Shown one piece after another: positions 34,269 through 45,000 of a stretch of DNA of 64,000 nt (positions are counted from its first letter, which is position 1; every line of letters begins with the position of its first letter). The notes beneath the pieces were generated by a model. It was not told the DNA's origin, made no database searches, and worked only from the letters and a program-made list of their open reading frames with translations. A program made the translations under genes and the position numbers. Origin of the DNA: Porodaedalea pini (Eukaryota > Basidiomycota > Agaricomycetes > Hymenochaetales > Hymenochaetaceae). The stretch is taken from NCBI GenBank assembly GCA_002794775.1, contig NBAY01000011.1, positions 62,001 through 126,000 on the forward strand, read 5' to 3'.

Positions 34269-35593
34269 AACAACCGCGCACTTATTGGACCATTACTGTA
34301 CTGTCATCCTCGCTCTATCGCCAATGCCGAAACGCCAGACTGTCTGGACACCGGTGCCATTGCCGCTCTTTCTCCTCTGTATCAAAATGCTTCAAATCTC
34401 CATCAATCGTGACGCACCTATTCGGATAGATTTCTATGCTGCTTGTAAGACTGTGTACGATGTACAAAGGATGTCAAGTTGCACCAACGCCATTATCTGC
34501 ATTATTCCGAGATCCTTGCATCTGATCGATTCAGCGGTCTCTGCTGCATGTGCGCTTTTCCGTGGACACAGTGCTTGATATGTGCGGCTCCTGAATAAGA
34601 CACCTCTCGAAGATTGATACGGAGATGACGGGCGACGAAAAGGAGACTGCCAATGGGTCCCCAATTCATACAATCTTAGAACGCGTGATACTGACACTCT
34701 GCGACTTTTCTCAGCAGTTTGTCTATCACCACGTCAAAAAAAGACATCTGTCCCTTATATGTCCACTGGCTGCTATGTGAAGCAGTTTCTCGTGCGAGTC
34801 AATCTGGTTCTTCAGCAGAATGTTACATCTGCATTATGGGTTGACTTGAACTTTTTTCATCATGACTTTGAGTTGCCGTTCTTATTTTTTAGAACTATTT
34901 CATTCTTTCCTCATAGCATCCCGTGTGTCTTCCTCATCGAGTACGGACATCCGGTGGAATCATTCTACAGTTATGTCTTTCTAAATGTTGATGAATGATG
35001 AACGACGGATGGTCGATAGGTCCTCCTGGACGATTGATTTCGCTGTTCGAGCATGTATCAGTGTGTCTGCCCATCGTATGATCAAGAACATACTTCATTT
35101 GTGCATCTCTATGCGCACATGCGCTACGGTCTTTCCGGACGACAATGTGCCATCAAGCTTTGACCCCACGCGGTCGCTTGTCAGTCTGCTGACCTTGCGA
35201 AACCTCTTAACGTCTCACTCTGCTTGCTGATATTTCTAATTCGGTATTCCACGGAGCAGCTTAGAGAGTGCTTCGCTTAATCAAGTGCTCTTTAAGGACT
35301 TGACACATGGTGCGGGTCTTCTGGCCTTGAATTACAAACGATTGCTAATAACTGATACAGTCTTGCGGTCCCGCCTTGATCGGACTTCAGGCCCTTGACA
35401 TCGTCCTTGTCGAGGTCTTCATATTTTTGCCTCAAAGTACTCTAAAACGGGTGTACGGGAACTTCACTTGTTTCCCAGGAGGGTATAAAACCCTGTGTTC
35501 GACATTGTTCCAGCTCAGAGTCAAAGCTCAGCTCAGTTCTTACGCTCAATTGACCCTAAATTCTCGATCAATGCTTCGTTCACTCAAGTTACG
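34269..35593. other. Intergenic, 1.3 kb, upstream of hydrophobin 1
   Basis: No coding signal. Ends in a compact promoter with a TATA box at 35484-35490. Confidence 0.5.
35484..35490 (+). promoter_or_regulatory. TATA box of hydrophobin 1
   Basis: TATAAAA about 104 bp upstream of the ATG, followed by a C/T-rich leader. This spacing is common for highly expressed hydrophobin genes. Confidence 0.7.
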
Positions 35594-36446
35594 ATGTCTT
35601 CACGCTTCGCCGCCTTCGTTATGCTTGCGTTATTTGCTTCAATTCTCGTGGCTGCATTACCGACTTCTAGGGATATAGGATCCTGTTGCGGGCTTCTGTC
35701 GGTTTCCATCCCAGACCTGCCGACATCTACTGCGTTGTCTCTTCCCGACATGCAGACGATAGTGTCACCTTCGGTCACCAGGCTGCCCACTTCTGTTATT
35801 TCGATCCCGGGGTTGCCGACCTCAATTTCGATTGTAATGTCCGCGTCGATCACTGTATCGATTCCAGACATGCCTCCATCCGTTTCGATCCCATGCCTCC
35901 CGACCATTTCGCCATCGATTACGGGTTTGTCGACTTCTTCACTCTTCGTTCCGGAACTGCCAACCAGCACGAGTATCTCTGTGGCGTTTACGAGTTCTAC
36001 GTCTATGCCTGCTAGTCAGTGCTCGACTGGGGATCTTCAATGTTGCGGTTTGGTACAGTCCGTAAGTCCGTTCAGACGACTTAGTATGTGATAACTCCTA
36101 CTCATAGATTCTCAAATTGAGCTCACTAGGAGTCATCACACTCCTCGGACTTTTGGGTGTCGTTCTCCAAGGCGTCAATATTCCGGTTGGTCTCACTTGC
36201 GACCCGATTTCGGTCCGTGTGTTTATTCTTGTATGAAAACCTCGCATTTTTGACTGAATTCACCATCCTTTTCAGGTCATTGGAATTGACGAGAATTCGT
36301 GCACAGGTCAGCTAGTGTGCTGCTCGAATAACAATCTTGTATGTTATCTCTCGATTTCTAAATTATTCACTGAAAGCTCATGGGATGATAAGGGTGGGCT
36401 TGTTGCCCTTGGGTGCGTCCCGGTCGATCTTAGCCACTGCCAGTGA
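35594..36446 (+). CDS. Class I hydrophobin with Ile/Leu-Pro-Thr-Ser repeat stalk
   Basis: Secreted amphipathic surface protein. Exons 35594-36061, 36108-36212, 36276-36338 and 36393-36446 (229 aa). Signal peptide MSSRFAAFVMLALFASILVA. Then about 110 residues of a degenerate repeat around (S/V)IPxLPTS (SIPDLPTS, SIPGLPTSIS, SIPDMPPSVS, VPELPTSTS), unusual because typical hydrophobins are near 100-120 aa in total. The C-terminal hydrophobin domain has the eight cysteines spaced C-X6-CC-X35-C-X12-C-X5-CC-X12-C, a class I pattern. An additional CC pair lies just after the signal peptide (IGSCCGLL), so the protein has more than eight cysteines. Followed on the same strand by a second hydrophobin. 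Confidence 0.88.
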
Positions 36447-37523
36447 TTAATTATAAATTCTGCTTTAATTTCGATCTATGGGCAGATTGCAGCTCTCAGA
36501 ATGCCTCGGTAGTTAATAGTTTAACATTACGAGAAATTGAGCTCCTGTACTTCAGGCATCTTATAACCTACTATAGTTATGTTCTTGAACCTGTGAATTT
36601 AATATAGACTATTTCCTCGCTTTGACTGAGCTGGGGAGTCTATGTGTTAAACATATCATGTTGGCCTGTGGACAAGCTTTGATTGGTTAGAAATGAATAT
36701 GGACTCGGGACAGTTACAACAAATCCGATGTAAATCATGATCGGTGATTGATCGACAGTTTTGCAAGTTACAACGATGACGTCGGCGTCCGAGTATTCCG
36801 GGACCACGATTTACTTTGTCGTCTCTTATTCAAGTTATTGCCCCCGCGAGTACAGACTACAGGGAACGGAAACTCGCTCGTGCATTGGCTCTTTATCCGC
36901 CAAAGCCTTGAAAGAATCGACGGTCCTAGTCATTCTCGCAGTCACTGTCCATACCATATCTCACAACGTATGTTTCCTCGAGCCGAGATGCTTGACTAGT
37001 GACATAAGATCGGTTCAAGCCGTATGTCATCTTCTGTGACGTAGTCGTGCGCTGGCTCTTTCTCCGACATCGTGATGAGACTTTGGGGAGTGACACATGC
37101 ATGATTTGTTCCGACCCTCCAGAGATTGCTCCAAACCGACATGCAAAACTCGTCTATCGGCGCTCTGCTTTCTAGGTCAAAGAATAATGCTACCGAGACA
37201 TTACGCTGCGTTCACCTTTATAAAGTTAGTAGCATGGGCATGCGGTATTATCAGTATCCTCAGGCTAGCGTGACCTCATAAGCGCTACTAGAACGACAGA
37301 GTGACTAGTCTCCTTAACTGAACTGTGCAAGACATTGGACATGTTTTATGATGTGGCTGAAAATCACAAGCGAGTTGTGTCCCAAATTATGTGCTGGCAC
37401 TCCATCCACGGATCTCATGGCTACGCATATTGACGTATAAAGTCTGGACAATTTTACCATTCGTTCTTCAGAGAGCCTACGGTTCCACAGCCCTCACTTG
37501 TTCAGAATACGTCTACACATACT
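36447..37523. other. Intergenic between the two hydrophobin genes
   Basis: About 1.1 kb, AT-rich in the first half, no coding signal. Ends with the promoter of hydrophobin 2 (TATA at 37436-37442). Confidence 0.5.
37436..37442 (+). promoter_or_regulatory. TATA box of hydrophobin 2
   Basis: TATAAAG about 88 bp upstream of the ATG, a spacing similar to hydrophobin 1. Confidence 0.65.
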
Positions 37524-38382
37524 ATGTTCTCTCGCATTTCCTCACTCGTTGCTCTGGCACTTATCGCGCCCTTTGCGGGTGCCACTCCGGCCTCGCTGTC
37601 CATCCCTATCGCGTCAGTCTCGACCATCCCGACCGTTTCTGGCATTTTGTCATCTGCCACCAGTGGTCTCTTGTCCTCTGCCTCCGGTATACTATCGTCT
37701 GTGACTGGCATCCCCTCCTCGGCCTCTGGTATTCTGTCGTCCGCAGCCAGCGGCCTTCCATCTTCAGTTTCCGGAGTTTTGTCATCCGCCACCGATGTCT
37801 CGTCGTCACTTTCTGGTGGCTCGACGACCGCGTCCACACAGACCGGATCTAGTAGCTTGACATCCATACCAAGCCTTCCTACCTCGAGTTTCTCAACACC
37901 GACGTTCTCTAGCTCCTTTGAGCCACTTCCAACTGGTATCCCGGTTGATATGTGCGACATGGCCAAGCGCCAATGTTGTGCAGCCGCCAGGCCTGTATGT
38001 ATTTCTGGAATATCATATTTTCTCTATGGCTGACGTTGCTTGCGACTCTGAAGGAGAACGACCCTCAACTTGCCACTATCCTTGACGCCTTCGACATCGA
38101 TACGCCGGGCGACCCGAACGCTCTTGTCGGTGTTCTATGCACCAACATGACGGTATATTTTATATTTGATGTTTTGGCGTTATTTATATGTATACTGACT
38201 CGGAGTCGAAGGCTGTTGTCCGCAAACGAGACAGCACGCTGTGCTCCGGAGACACTCAGGTACCCCTCTGCTGCTCTGATAATACCCACGTTCGTCCATG
38301 TGCTCATTCGTTATGGAATGTATCTGACCGGCCGGGTGAACAGGATGGCGTTGTAGCACTTGATTGTCTTCCAGTCAACTAG
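37524..38382 (+). CDS. Class I-like hydrophobin with SGxLSSA repeat stalk
   Basis: Exons 37524-37994, 38054-38152, 38212-38289 and 38344-38382 (228 aa, phases close). Signal peptide MFSRISSLVALALIAPFAGA. The stalk of about 110 residues is built of a Ser-rich repeat (SGILSSATSG, SGILSSVTG, SGILSSAASG, SGVLSSATD), probably O-glycosylated. Hydrophobin domain spacing C-X6-CC-X33-C-X14-C-X8-CC-X12-C-X4. The X8 loop between Cys5 and Cys6 deviates from the usual X5. The stalk repeat differs from that of hydrophobin 1, so the two stalks expanded separately. The last intron starts with GTTCGT. Confidence 0.86.
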
Positions 38383-38743
38383 GCGACTTGAGACGCTCAC
38401 CAAGATAGAAGTACTAGTATGGTTCGCCGGGTGTAGACGTCACCATTCTTTCGTTTCCAAATTTCTTGAACATCGCTGGGTTGCTTGAGACTCGTAAAGA
38501 GAACTTCTTGAGATGCCTGGCCTTAGCGGACCTTTTCTTGATAGAGTGCTTGGTAGTATGCAAAGGACTCTGTATATATGGTTTTTGAGGTCTTCGAGTG
38601 CGCCTGCATCCAGTGAATGCGGAAGCATAAAACGAAGAGTCAAATTAGGCAATGCTCGGCTCGAATCCTAAAAAGGCATTTCGTATGTAATCTCATTTAG
38701 CAGCACCGAGTATCGATGTTCTCCGTTGCGACGAACAACCACC
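38383..38743. other. Intergenic between hydrophobin 2 and ATG3
   Basis: 361 bp, no coding signal. Confidence 0.4.
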
Positions 38744-40263
38744 ATGCATACCTTGCAAGTATGTGCACAACATTTGAACACAACTAGTGCTGATCTTGAC
38801 TACTCTTCTCGCAGAGGAACTACTGGGCAGTCCGCGAATATCTGAGCCCGGTGAGCTGCATAGACACGTCGGTTATCGTTTGTAATTCCTAAGCCTGTGG
38901 CCCCTAGGTTCTGAAAGAGAGCAAATTCAAGGAGCATGGGAGGATCACGCCTGGTGAGACGCGTATTTCGCTCTTGCAATAGAGAACACTCACGTATTGT
39001 TTCCAGAGGAGTTCGTAGCCGCAGGCGATTTCTTGACTTACAAGTTCCCTGTGTGGACGTGGTGAGCTAATCGACGCGTCGGACATTTACGAAGTGCATT
39101 GCTAATATGTATGCACGTTATAGGGAAAAAGGAGATGCTTCTAAAGCAAAGGATTACTTGCCTTCCGACAGGCAGTACCTGGTTACTCGAGGAGGTGTGC
39201 TTCTAGGCTCACGTTGCTCATTGCGATCTCACATGACTGGTGTTCATTGATAGTTCCTTGCTTACGCCGAGCCGCGTCACTCGCATACACCGATGCAGAT
39301 GAGGATGCCGAGCGTATGGTGTCTGCTACAGATGCAGGCGCAGCCGCAGATGGCGATGAATGGGTTGAGACGCACGCAGGTCGTAAGAACGCGCACATGT
39401 CAGGCGAGCCGGGTGAGATAGAAGACATACCGGACGCGGATGATGGGCATACAGGGAGTGCGACGAGTGCTATGGCCAACCTGTCTTTGTCCGACTCGAA
39501 GGTGCCACACGCGAATGAGATTCCGGACATGGATGAGATACCCGATATGGAGGAGGACGTGGAAGGGGAAGACGATGAAGCGACGGCCGCTCCTGCTAAG
39601 GCTCCCACCAGCAATCTGATTGATGCAAGGTGAGTTTCATGTCGTCTCAGGGCAAGTGAACCAGCTCATTTCCCTCTCACTACAGCACGATTGAGCCTAC
39701 GAAGGGGAATCTACTTCAAGTTCGGACGTACGACGTTATGATCACGTATGACAAGTTCTATCAGACACCAGCTATCTGGCTGATTGGTTATGATGAGGTA
39801 TGTGGTCCCGTATGTTATTTGGTCTTATAGGTCTCATAAGCTGCTATAGAACGGAACTCCTCTCAAGCCGGCTCAGATTTTCCAAGACGTACCTGCCGAC
39901 CACGCCTTCAAAACAGTCACGATAGAACCTTTCGCGCATTCTACCAGCCTCCAGGCTGCCCTTGTCCACCCTTGCAAACATGCTAGTGTGATGAAGAAGA
40001 TCATCGAGCGCATGAACGCCGGCGTCATAGAGGAGCAGCGGAAGCTCAGCGGAGGATCTGCATCAGGAGCAAAGGACAAAGAGGGCAAAAGGAAGTGGCT
40101 TTTTCGACGTGCAAGTGGCAATAAAGATGACAAGCTCCCTCCTAATGCCGGAGAGGAAGAAGACGTAGAGGGTATGCGAGTGGACTTTTATCTAGTTATC
40201 TTCCTGAAATTCATCGCATCCATCGTCCCGACGATTGAGGTGGACTCAACCACGTCGTTCTGA
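38744..40263 (+). CDS. ATG3: Autophagy E2-like conjugating enzyme Atg3
   Basis: Transfers Atg8 from Atg7 to phosphatidylethanolamine in the cytosol and at the phagophore. Starts [20 protein letters not shown], a close match to the N-terminal amphipathic helix region, followed by [33 protein letters not shown], a long acidic flexible region ([20 protein letters not shown]), then the E2 fold: [28 protein letters not shown], the active-site Cys in [17 protein letters not shown], and [20 protein letters not shown]. First coding exon is 15 nt. A roughly 50-residue basic insert follows the catalytic helix ([20 protein letters not shown]), absent from yeast Atg3. The end (DSTTSF) lacks the yeast-type FTM tail. 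Introns include a small one before VPCLRR (GTGTGC...GATAG). Confidence 0.93.
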
Positions 40264-40639
40264 TCAATTCATGATTTAGCTAGACAACTTTTCGTTTCTA
40301 ACTTGCGGAAAAAATTGACATGTATATGCCATCGAATGTTTACTAGCTGTATATCTCATACATGTATACTCATTAGGCTGCGTGGAGGAGCCTACGAGGG
40401 TTCGGGTATGACACGACAAACACTTTCCACGGCTGGACGTGCTAGGTCGTACTACGGACATCGCAATTCCGAGTGTTTGGCTAAAGGACTTCATTCCTTA
40501 CGCCGATTATGGATCGAATGATTCTTATGAAGCGCTGCTTATCGTCAACCGGGAGAATAGCAGGCGGTTTCTCGACGAGCGTAGTCTCGGTTACGATCGA
40601 ACCGGGGACATCACAAAGCAGATATTTACCACAACATAA
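40264..40639 (+). other. Spacer between convergent ATG3 and PIG-U with a possible PA-domain-like fragment
   Basis: An open frame at about 40439-40639 reads LGRTTDIAIPSVWLKDFIPY and SYEALLIVNRENSRRF. The 'DIAIPSVWL' piece recalls protease-associated domains, but there is no start, no flanking exons and no partner domain. Possibly a decayed exon. Confidence 0.2.
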
Positions 40640-42316
40640 CTACTCTTGACCGATCTCAAGACCCTTCTGTACAGGAAAGGCGATTCTGAGGCCTGCGAAG
40701 ACACAGTCTACAACGGCTGCTCCGTTCGCCATCCCAAAGACCAAGGTGCTCGCGTAGAAGAAGTTGGCATTCCCTGTCCCCTGCGTCAACCAGAGAGAAT
40801 GGAAGAGTGGGAGCAGGAGCGAAGCGTGGAGGTGCAGCAGAACTGTCACAATTGGATGGCGGAAATCTAGCAATTTTTGATGAGAGATGCAAAGCCAAAC
40901 ATACAGACACTGGAGTTGAATAAAACTGACGTTGGTATACTTCCGGAAATAAGGAGATACAGCTGAGAAAAAGTCCAATGTCCGCCATGGTAGGATATGG
41001 TTTGAAGATAGCTAATATTCCCTGCAAAACAAACGTCGCGTACAGTGGATCGTGTCTATAAAGCAATAAAAAGGTCAGCGTTGGTAAAGAATGCGTAAGT
41101 GTGAAGAAACGTCACTGGAATTTCATGCAAACAGGTGCAACATAAATGAGCAGATGAATCTGTAGGACAAACCGGAACGTCAGGGAATTGCACTCCGGTC
41201 GAATTCATATTTAGACGCACGCTAAACACCATAAGGAAGAATGGCCGGAAATGGTCAAACATTTCGGTGAAGAAATACCACCATAGACCGGGATTTGGTG
41301 TCAAATCAGGCAGCAGGATCCTGGTAGAAATGGATGTGTAAGATGACATGCAAAATAGTAAAATAAATTCGACTGTCGCCTTACCCAGTTCCCCACGTCT
41401 TGTAGATCCAAGTCATACCACCCGAACTTAGGCACGATGCAAGACAAAGTGCTGCTGTGTAAAGGAGATATTCTCCAGCCATCTTCACTGCCCGGGTTCT
41501 ATCTAGAACGATGTGACGGGGAGAGGCTAGAGAAGAAGTGGGGGAGCCGAGGAAAATTAGGATAATTGAAGGTACCAGAAGCAGGCTATCCAGTGACAGG
41601 TGCGTCAGAAAAGAGAGGGTGAACAAACAGAGCGCCCGTTTCTCTAAGCATGTTTCAGTAAAGAGAACGACGCGGGTGATTGTGTGCTCACTTCTACAGG
41701 CAAAAAAGAGAGAGGCGAGGTATAATGTATTCTCCAAGGTCGAAGTGGATAACGATAAGGAGGACAGAAATAAGTATGGATTGAGTAAGAGCCTGGGTGT
41801 TGACGAGCGAAACATGAATGGTTGCTGAAAGTCAAGCCAGTTTAAATAACTTACGCGCCAGCGATCATCGTTTCCCTTGGTCTTCCAGAAGAGTTCGATC
41901 TCGCCCTCCATATCTGAACAAGGAAGAACGCGCACAACGCGTCGCAAGCTGTCCAAAGAAGGCGTGCAGTGGTTGCGGTCAGCGGTATGATTGTTGAAAA
42001 CAACGACAAGAGAAGCGGAGACTGCATAACTCCCCGTCAGTACTTATGAGCATGGCCAAGTTTCTTGAAGGGCCCCTTACATGGTAGAATCCTCCTCCAG
42101 AATATGGATCAACACCATGGTCATAAAGAAATAAGCCCTCCTGCACTGAACGTCGCGCTGTTAGGCGTCTGAATAATAAAGCTGGTTGAATGGCGCACAC
42201 CGAGAGTAGGAGGTCAGAGGTGAGGTGAGAAGGTGATCATGCATAAGATAATTATGCAGAGGGGAGAAAGAAAGCAAGAAACGGCCAGCGACAGCAATTG
42301 GTATAGCATTCGACAT
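40640..42316 (-). CDS. GAB1: GPI transamidase subunit PIG-U/Gab1
   Basis: Multi-pass ER membrane subunit of the complex that attaches GPI anchors. Minus strand, start ATG 42316, stop 40642-40640. Recovered by splicing: SYSRLQEGLFLYDHGVDPYS-GG, SPLLLSLFSTIIPL, TMIAGALLLNPYLFLSSLSL, KMAGEYLLYTAALCLASCLS, ILLPDLTPNPGLWWYFFTEM-FDHFRPFFL, HLLIYVAPVCMKF, GILAIFKPYPTMADIGLFLS, LFPEVYQHFRHPIVTV, then LTQGTGNANFFYASTLVFGM. PNxGLWWYFFxEMFDHFR and GNANFFYA are family signatures. About eight introns. Tail-to-tail with ATG3. Confidence 0.92.
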
Positions 42317-42618
42317 GATCGCTGCGAGAACAAGCTCGAGTAATCAAAAGTCCATGGTTAACATAACCGTGGGAAGAATGTTCTTCAAAGTTGTCTTTAA
42401 GCTGAAGTGACCAGAGATTGAAAAAAGTCTGTTGCCTTACGCTGTCTTGCTTCACTGCGCCAGAATTTGGTATAGAGGCAATCTACAGTGACCGATAGTC
42501 TGTTCTGTAAGTTTAGTTCTTTCACTCACTTTTGGCCCTATCGCGATGTATGATCGGACGCTGATTTATTCGTTCGCTCAGTACTAGTACATAGTAAAAG
42601 GCCAGGCTTCGCTCCATC
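42317..42618. promoter_or_regulatory. Divergent promoter between PIG-U and the F-box gene
   Basis: 302 bp between opposite start codons. No coding signal. Confidence 0.45.
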
Positions 42619-44404
42619 ATGTCGGGATCCGCCTTCTACAAAATCCCTCCGGAGATATGGGTGAGTTCTTATTCGATTCCTTCACTTACAGAATGAATGT
42701 CTAATAAATGGTCTCACAGGGGAAAGTAATCACACAGGTTAGCTCGCAGCGCAGACTGAACGATAAGGTCATCCCCCCCTTGAACTAACTCCTAGCAGGT
42801 TGGCCGACGTGATTTGGCAGCGCTTGCTCTCACTTCGAGAGAAACATATCCTATAGCCAACCCTTTGCTCTACAGAACGCTTGAAATATCATTCTGCAAA
42901 TGTTCACAGTCGTACTATGATGCAATTGCACGAACCATCAACAACTCAGAGCTTGCCGCTCTGATAACGGACCTTTTCATCGACATGAAGGTGTCATGCA
43001 GGGTCAAAACTGTAACATCCGTCGACAACTTTCACTCAACAAAGTCATGGAAAACCCAGTATCGCCCACACCTCATTTTCTTCCCGGGGAGGGCAGACGA
43101 CAGGAGATCCAGCGGGCCGAAGGGCCAAGCCGATTGGAATCGCGAGGCCGTTCAGAGTTTGCTTAATTCACAATTCTTTGATATTCTACCTCAGTTATTA
43201 AACGTAGACAGAATCACTGTAAGTGACGTCTTCGTCTTTCTGTGCCATATTCTTGCGGCTTAAGTTTTTCTTTTAGGTAATCCTTGGTCATTTCCAGCAA
43301 GATTCGGAAGTCATATCCTCGTTGCTTAAGAGGCTTCCTAGAAGCGCCCTATCTTCTTTGCGGTCCTTGAAGGTTTACGATGCGACTCTGGTGACAACAC
43401 CTTCCTTGAGAATGATATCGGATCTCCGCGTCCTCGACATTGGCTATGTCGCTGTGGATAATTCAGAATTATGCGCTTTAGTTAGCCAGAATGCCGGGAC
43501 TCTTGAAGAAATCCGACTACACTGGATTATGGAGCCAAAGCAAATACTTTTGTTTGCAGATTACTCAGGTACCTCGATCAAAAATCTGAAAGCATTCACG
43601 TCTCAAGGCTCTCATGCATTCTCTCTTGACGGTCTCAAGAGGCTGCTTGGCGAAGCTTTGTCGCTCGAGGACCTTCGATTAGAATCACTATCGGTGCCGT
43701 CTGCCATAATATGGAGTCAGATACTCTCTACCCTGACTGAGGATGACAATTGGAGGGCGGAGAAAATGCGTGTTCTCAAGTTCGGAGCAGCTACGGGCTG
43801 CGCAGAGTTCTGGGATTCGGTGGTGCATTTTCTCTACCATTGCGGGAGCAGCTTGTTATCTTTGTGCATAAATGGGTCTCCGAGAGGTCCAACGGGCCCC
43901 TTTCCTCCCGGTCTTCTCAATTATGCTCTCGACCATCCACAGCCCGCTCTGACTAGCCTTGTTTTGATATGGCGCGATGAGACAGGTCTTTTGCCCGAGT
44001 CTGCTGTAGCACTGGCGTCATTCGCCCCTTCCTTGGAGATGCTCCATACATGTCTGCCCTTCCCCCTGGATTCCGTTGATAGCTTACTCGGGATGATCGC
44101 CCCGTTTTCCAAGCTACGTAGGGTGCACTTGACATTTCTGAAGCATGCACGGCTTGTCGCTGCAGATCAGGGGACCGCAGTTATGCAGCATGCTATCATT
44201 TACGCGGCAGCCATCAAGCGTGCTTACGAGGATATTGTGCAGAAAGGCCCCATGTTCCAGGACTTCGTTGAACGCGCTGCAGCTCACCACCACGAGTTGA
44301 GCGAAGTCAGCTGGAGCATTTATGACAAAGTGACATATTCAGCCGAAGGGCCCAAAGCATACGTGAAGGCAAGTGAAGTCAAGCGTCTCCTTGAATATCA
44401 TTAA
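42619..44404 (+). CDS. F-box / leucine-rich-repeat-like protein
   Basis: Exons 42619-42660, 42720-42737 (18 nt), 42799-43218 and 43277-44404 (535 aa, phases close). The N terminus has an F-box-like helix set: FYKIPPEIWGKVITQVGRRD then LAALALTSRETYPIANPLLY with RTLEI, the usual 'LP-E-W-x-I ... DL-AL-T-r-x-a-x-PLLYR' pattern of Agaricomycete F-box proteins. The rest carries irregular leucine-rich repeats (LRSLKVYDATLVTTPSLRMI, LRVLDIGYVAV, GTLEEIRLHWI, LSLEDLRLESL). It likely recruits a substrate to an SCF ubiquitin ligase via Skp1; no target can be inferred. Members of this class are numerous and fast-evolving in basidiomycetes. Confidence 0.8.
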
Positions 44405-45000
44405 TTTCTAGCACTCCAGATTAATAGGCCGAATCGAGTCATTTCGAATTGGCCAGAATTGGAGAGAACCGAGACTGGCGGCAATGTGCGTTTAGCCATG
44501 TTTCGCTAGTAGTGACGGGAGCTAACTAAGATGACTTCGATGTTCGCGAGTACAGCCATCTCTGACCCTCGAGGACCTCGGCGAGGCATTCCAGAAGTAC
44601 GAAAGTATGGAATCATTCCGTTTCAGATGCCCGGTGGGGACGAAGAGGGTTCTTCTCAATCAGAGACCAGGCTGGAGGGAAGAAATGGGAAATCCTTTTC
44701 TCGAGACCCATCGAGTATGTCAATATGCTGAATTCAATGCGGGAGGTGAAGGGCGTCTCCGACGTAGGGAACTGTGAGGCATGGACAGCTCGCTTCTTGT
44801 TCTCACATGCTATCGGATGCTTTCTGTGTTATTGGTTATTGGATACGGACTGCCTCTGACGACAGCATCTTGCTTTCATACTCCTGTACCATAGTAATTG
44901 ATTATTTGGACGATATGTATGGACGATATGTACGTATGAGTAGCACGCTGAAAGCACATAATTTATAGAAAAGTTGATCAGAGAAAGTCATATCAAAGCA
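44405..45000. other. Intergenic between the convergent F-box and CLC genes
   Basis: 596 bp. A short imperfect direct repeat (ggacgatatgtatggacgatatgta) lies at about 44909-44933. No gene recognised. Confidence 0.45.
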
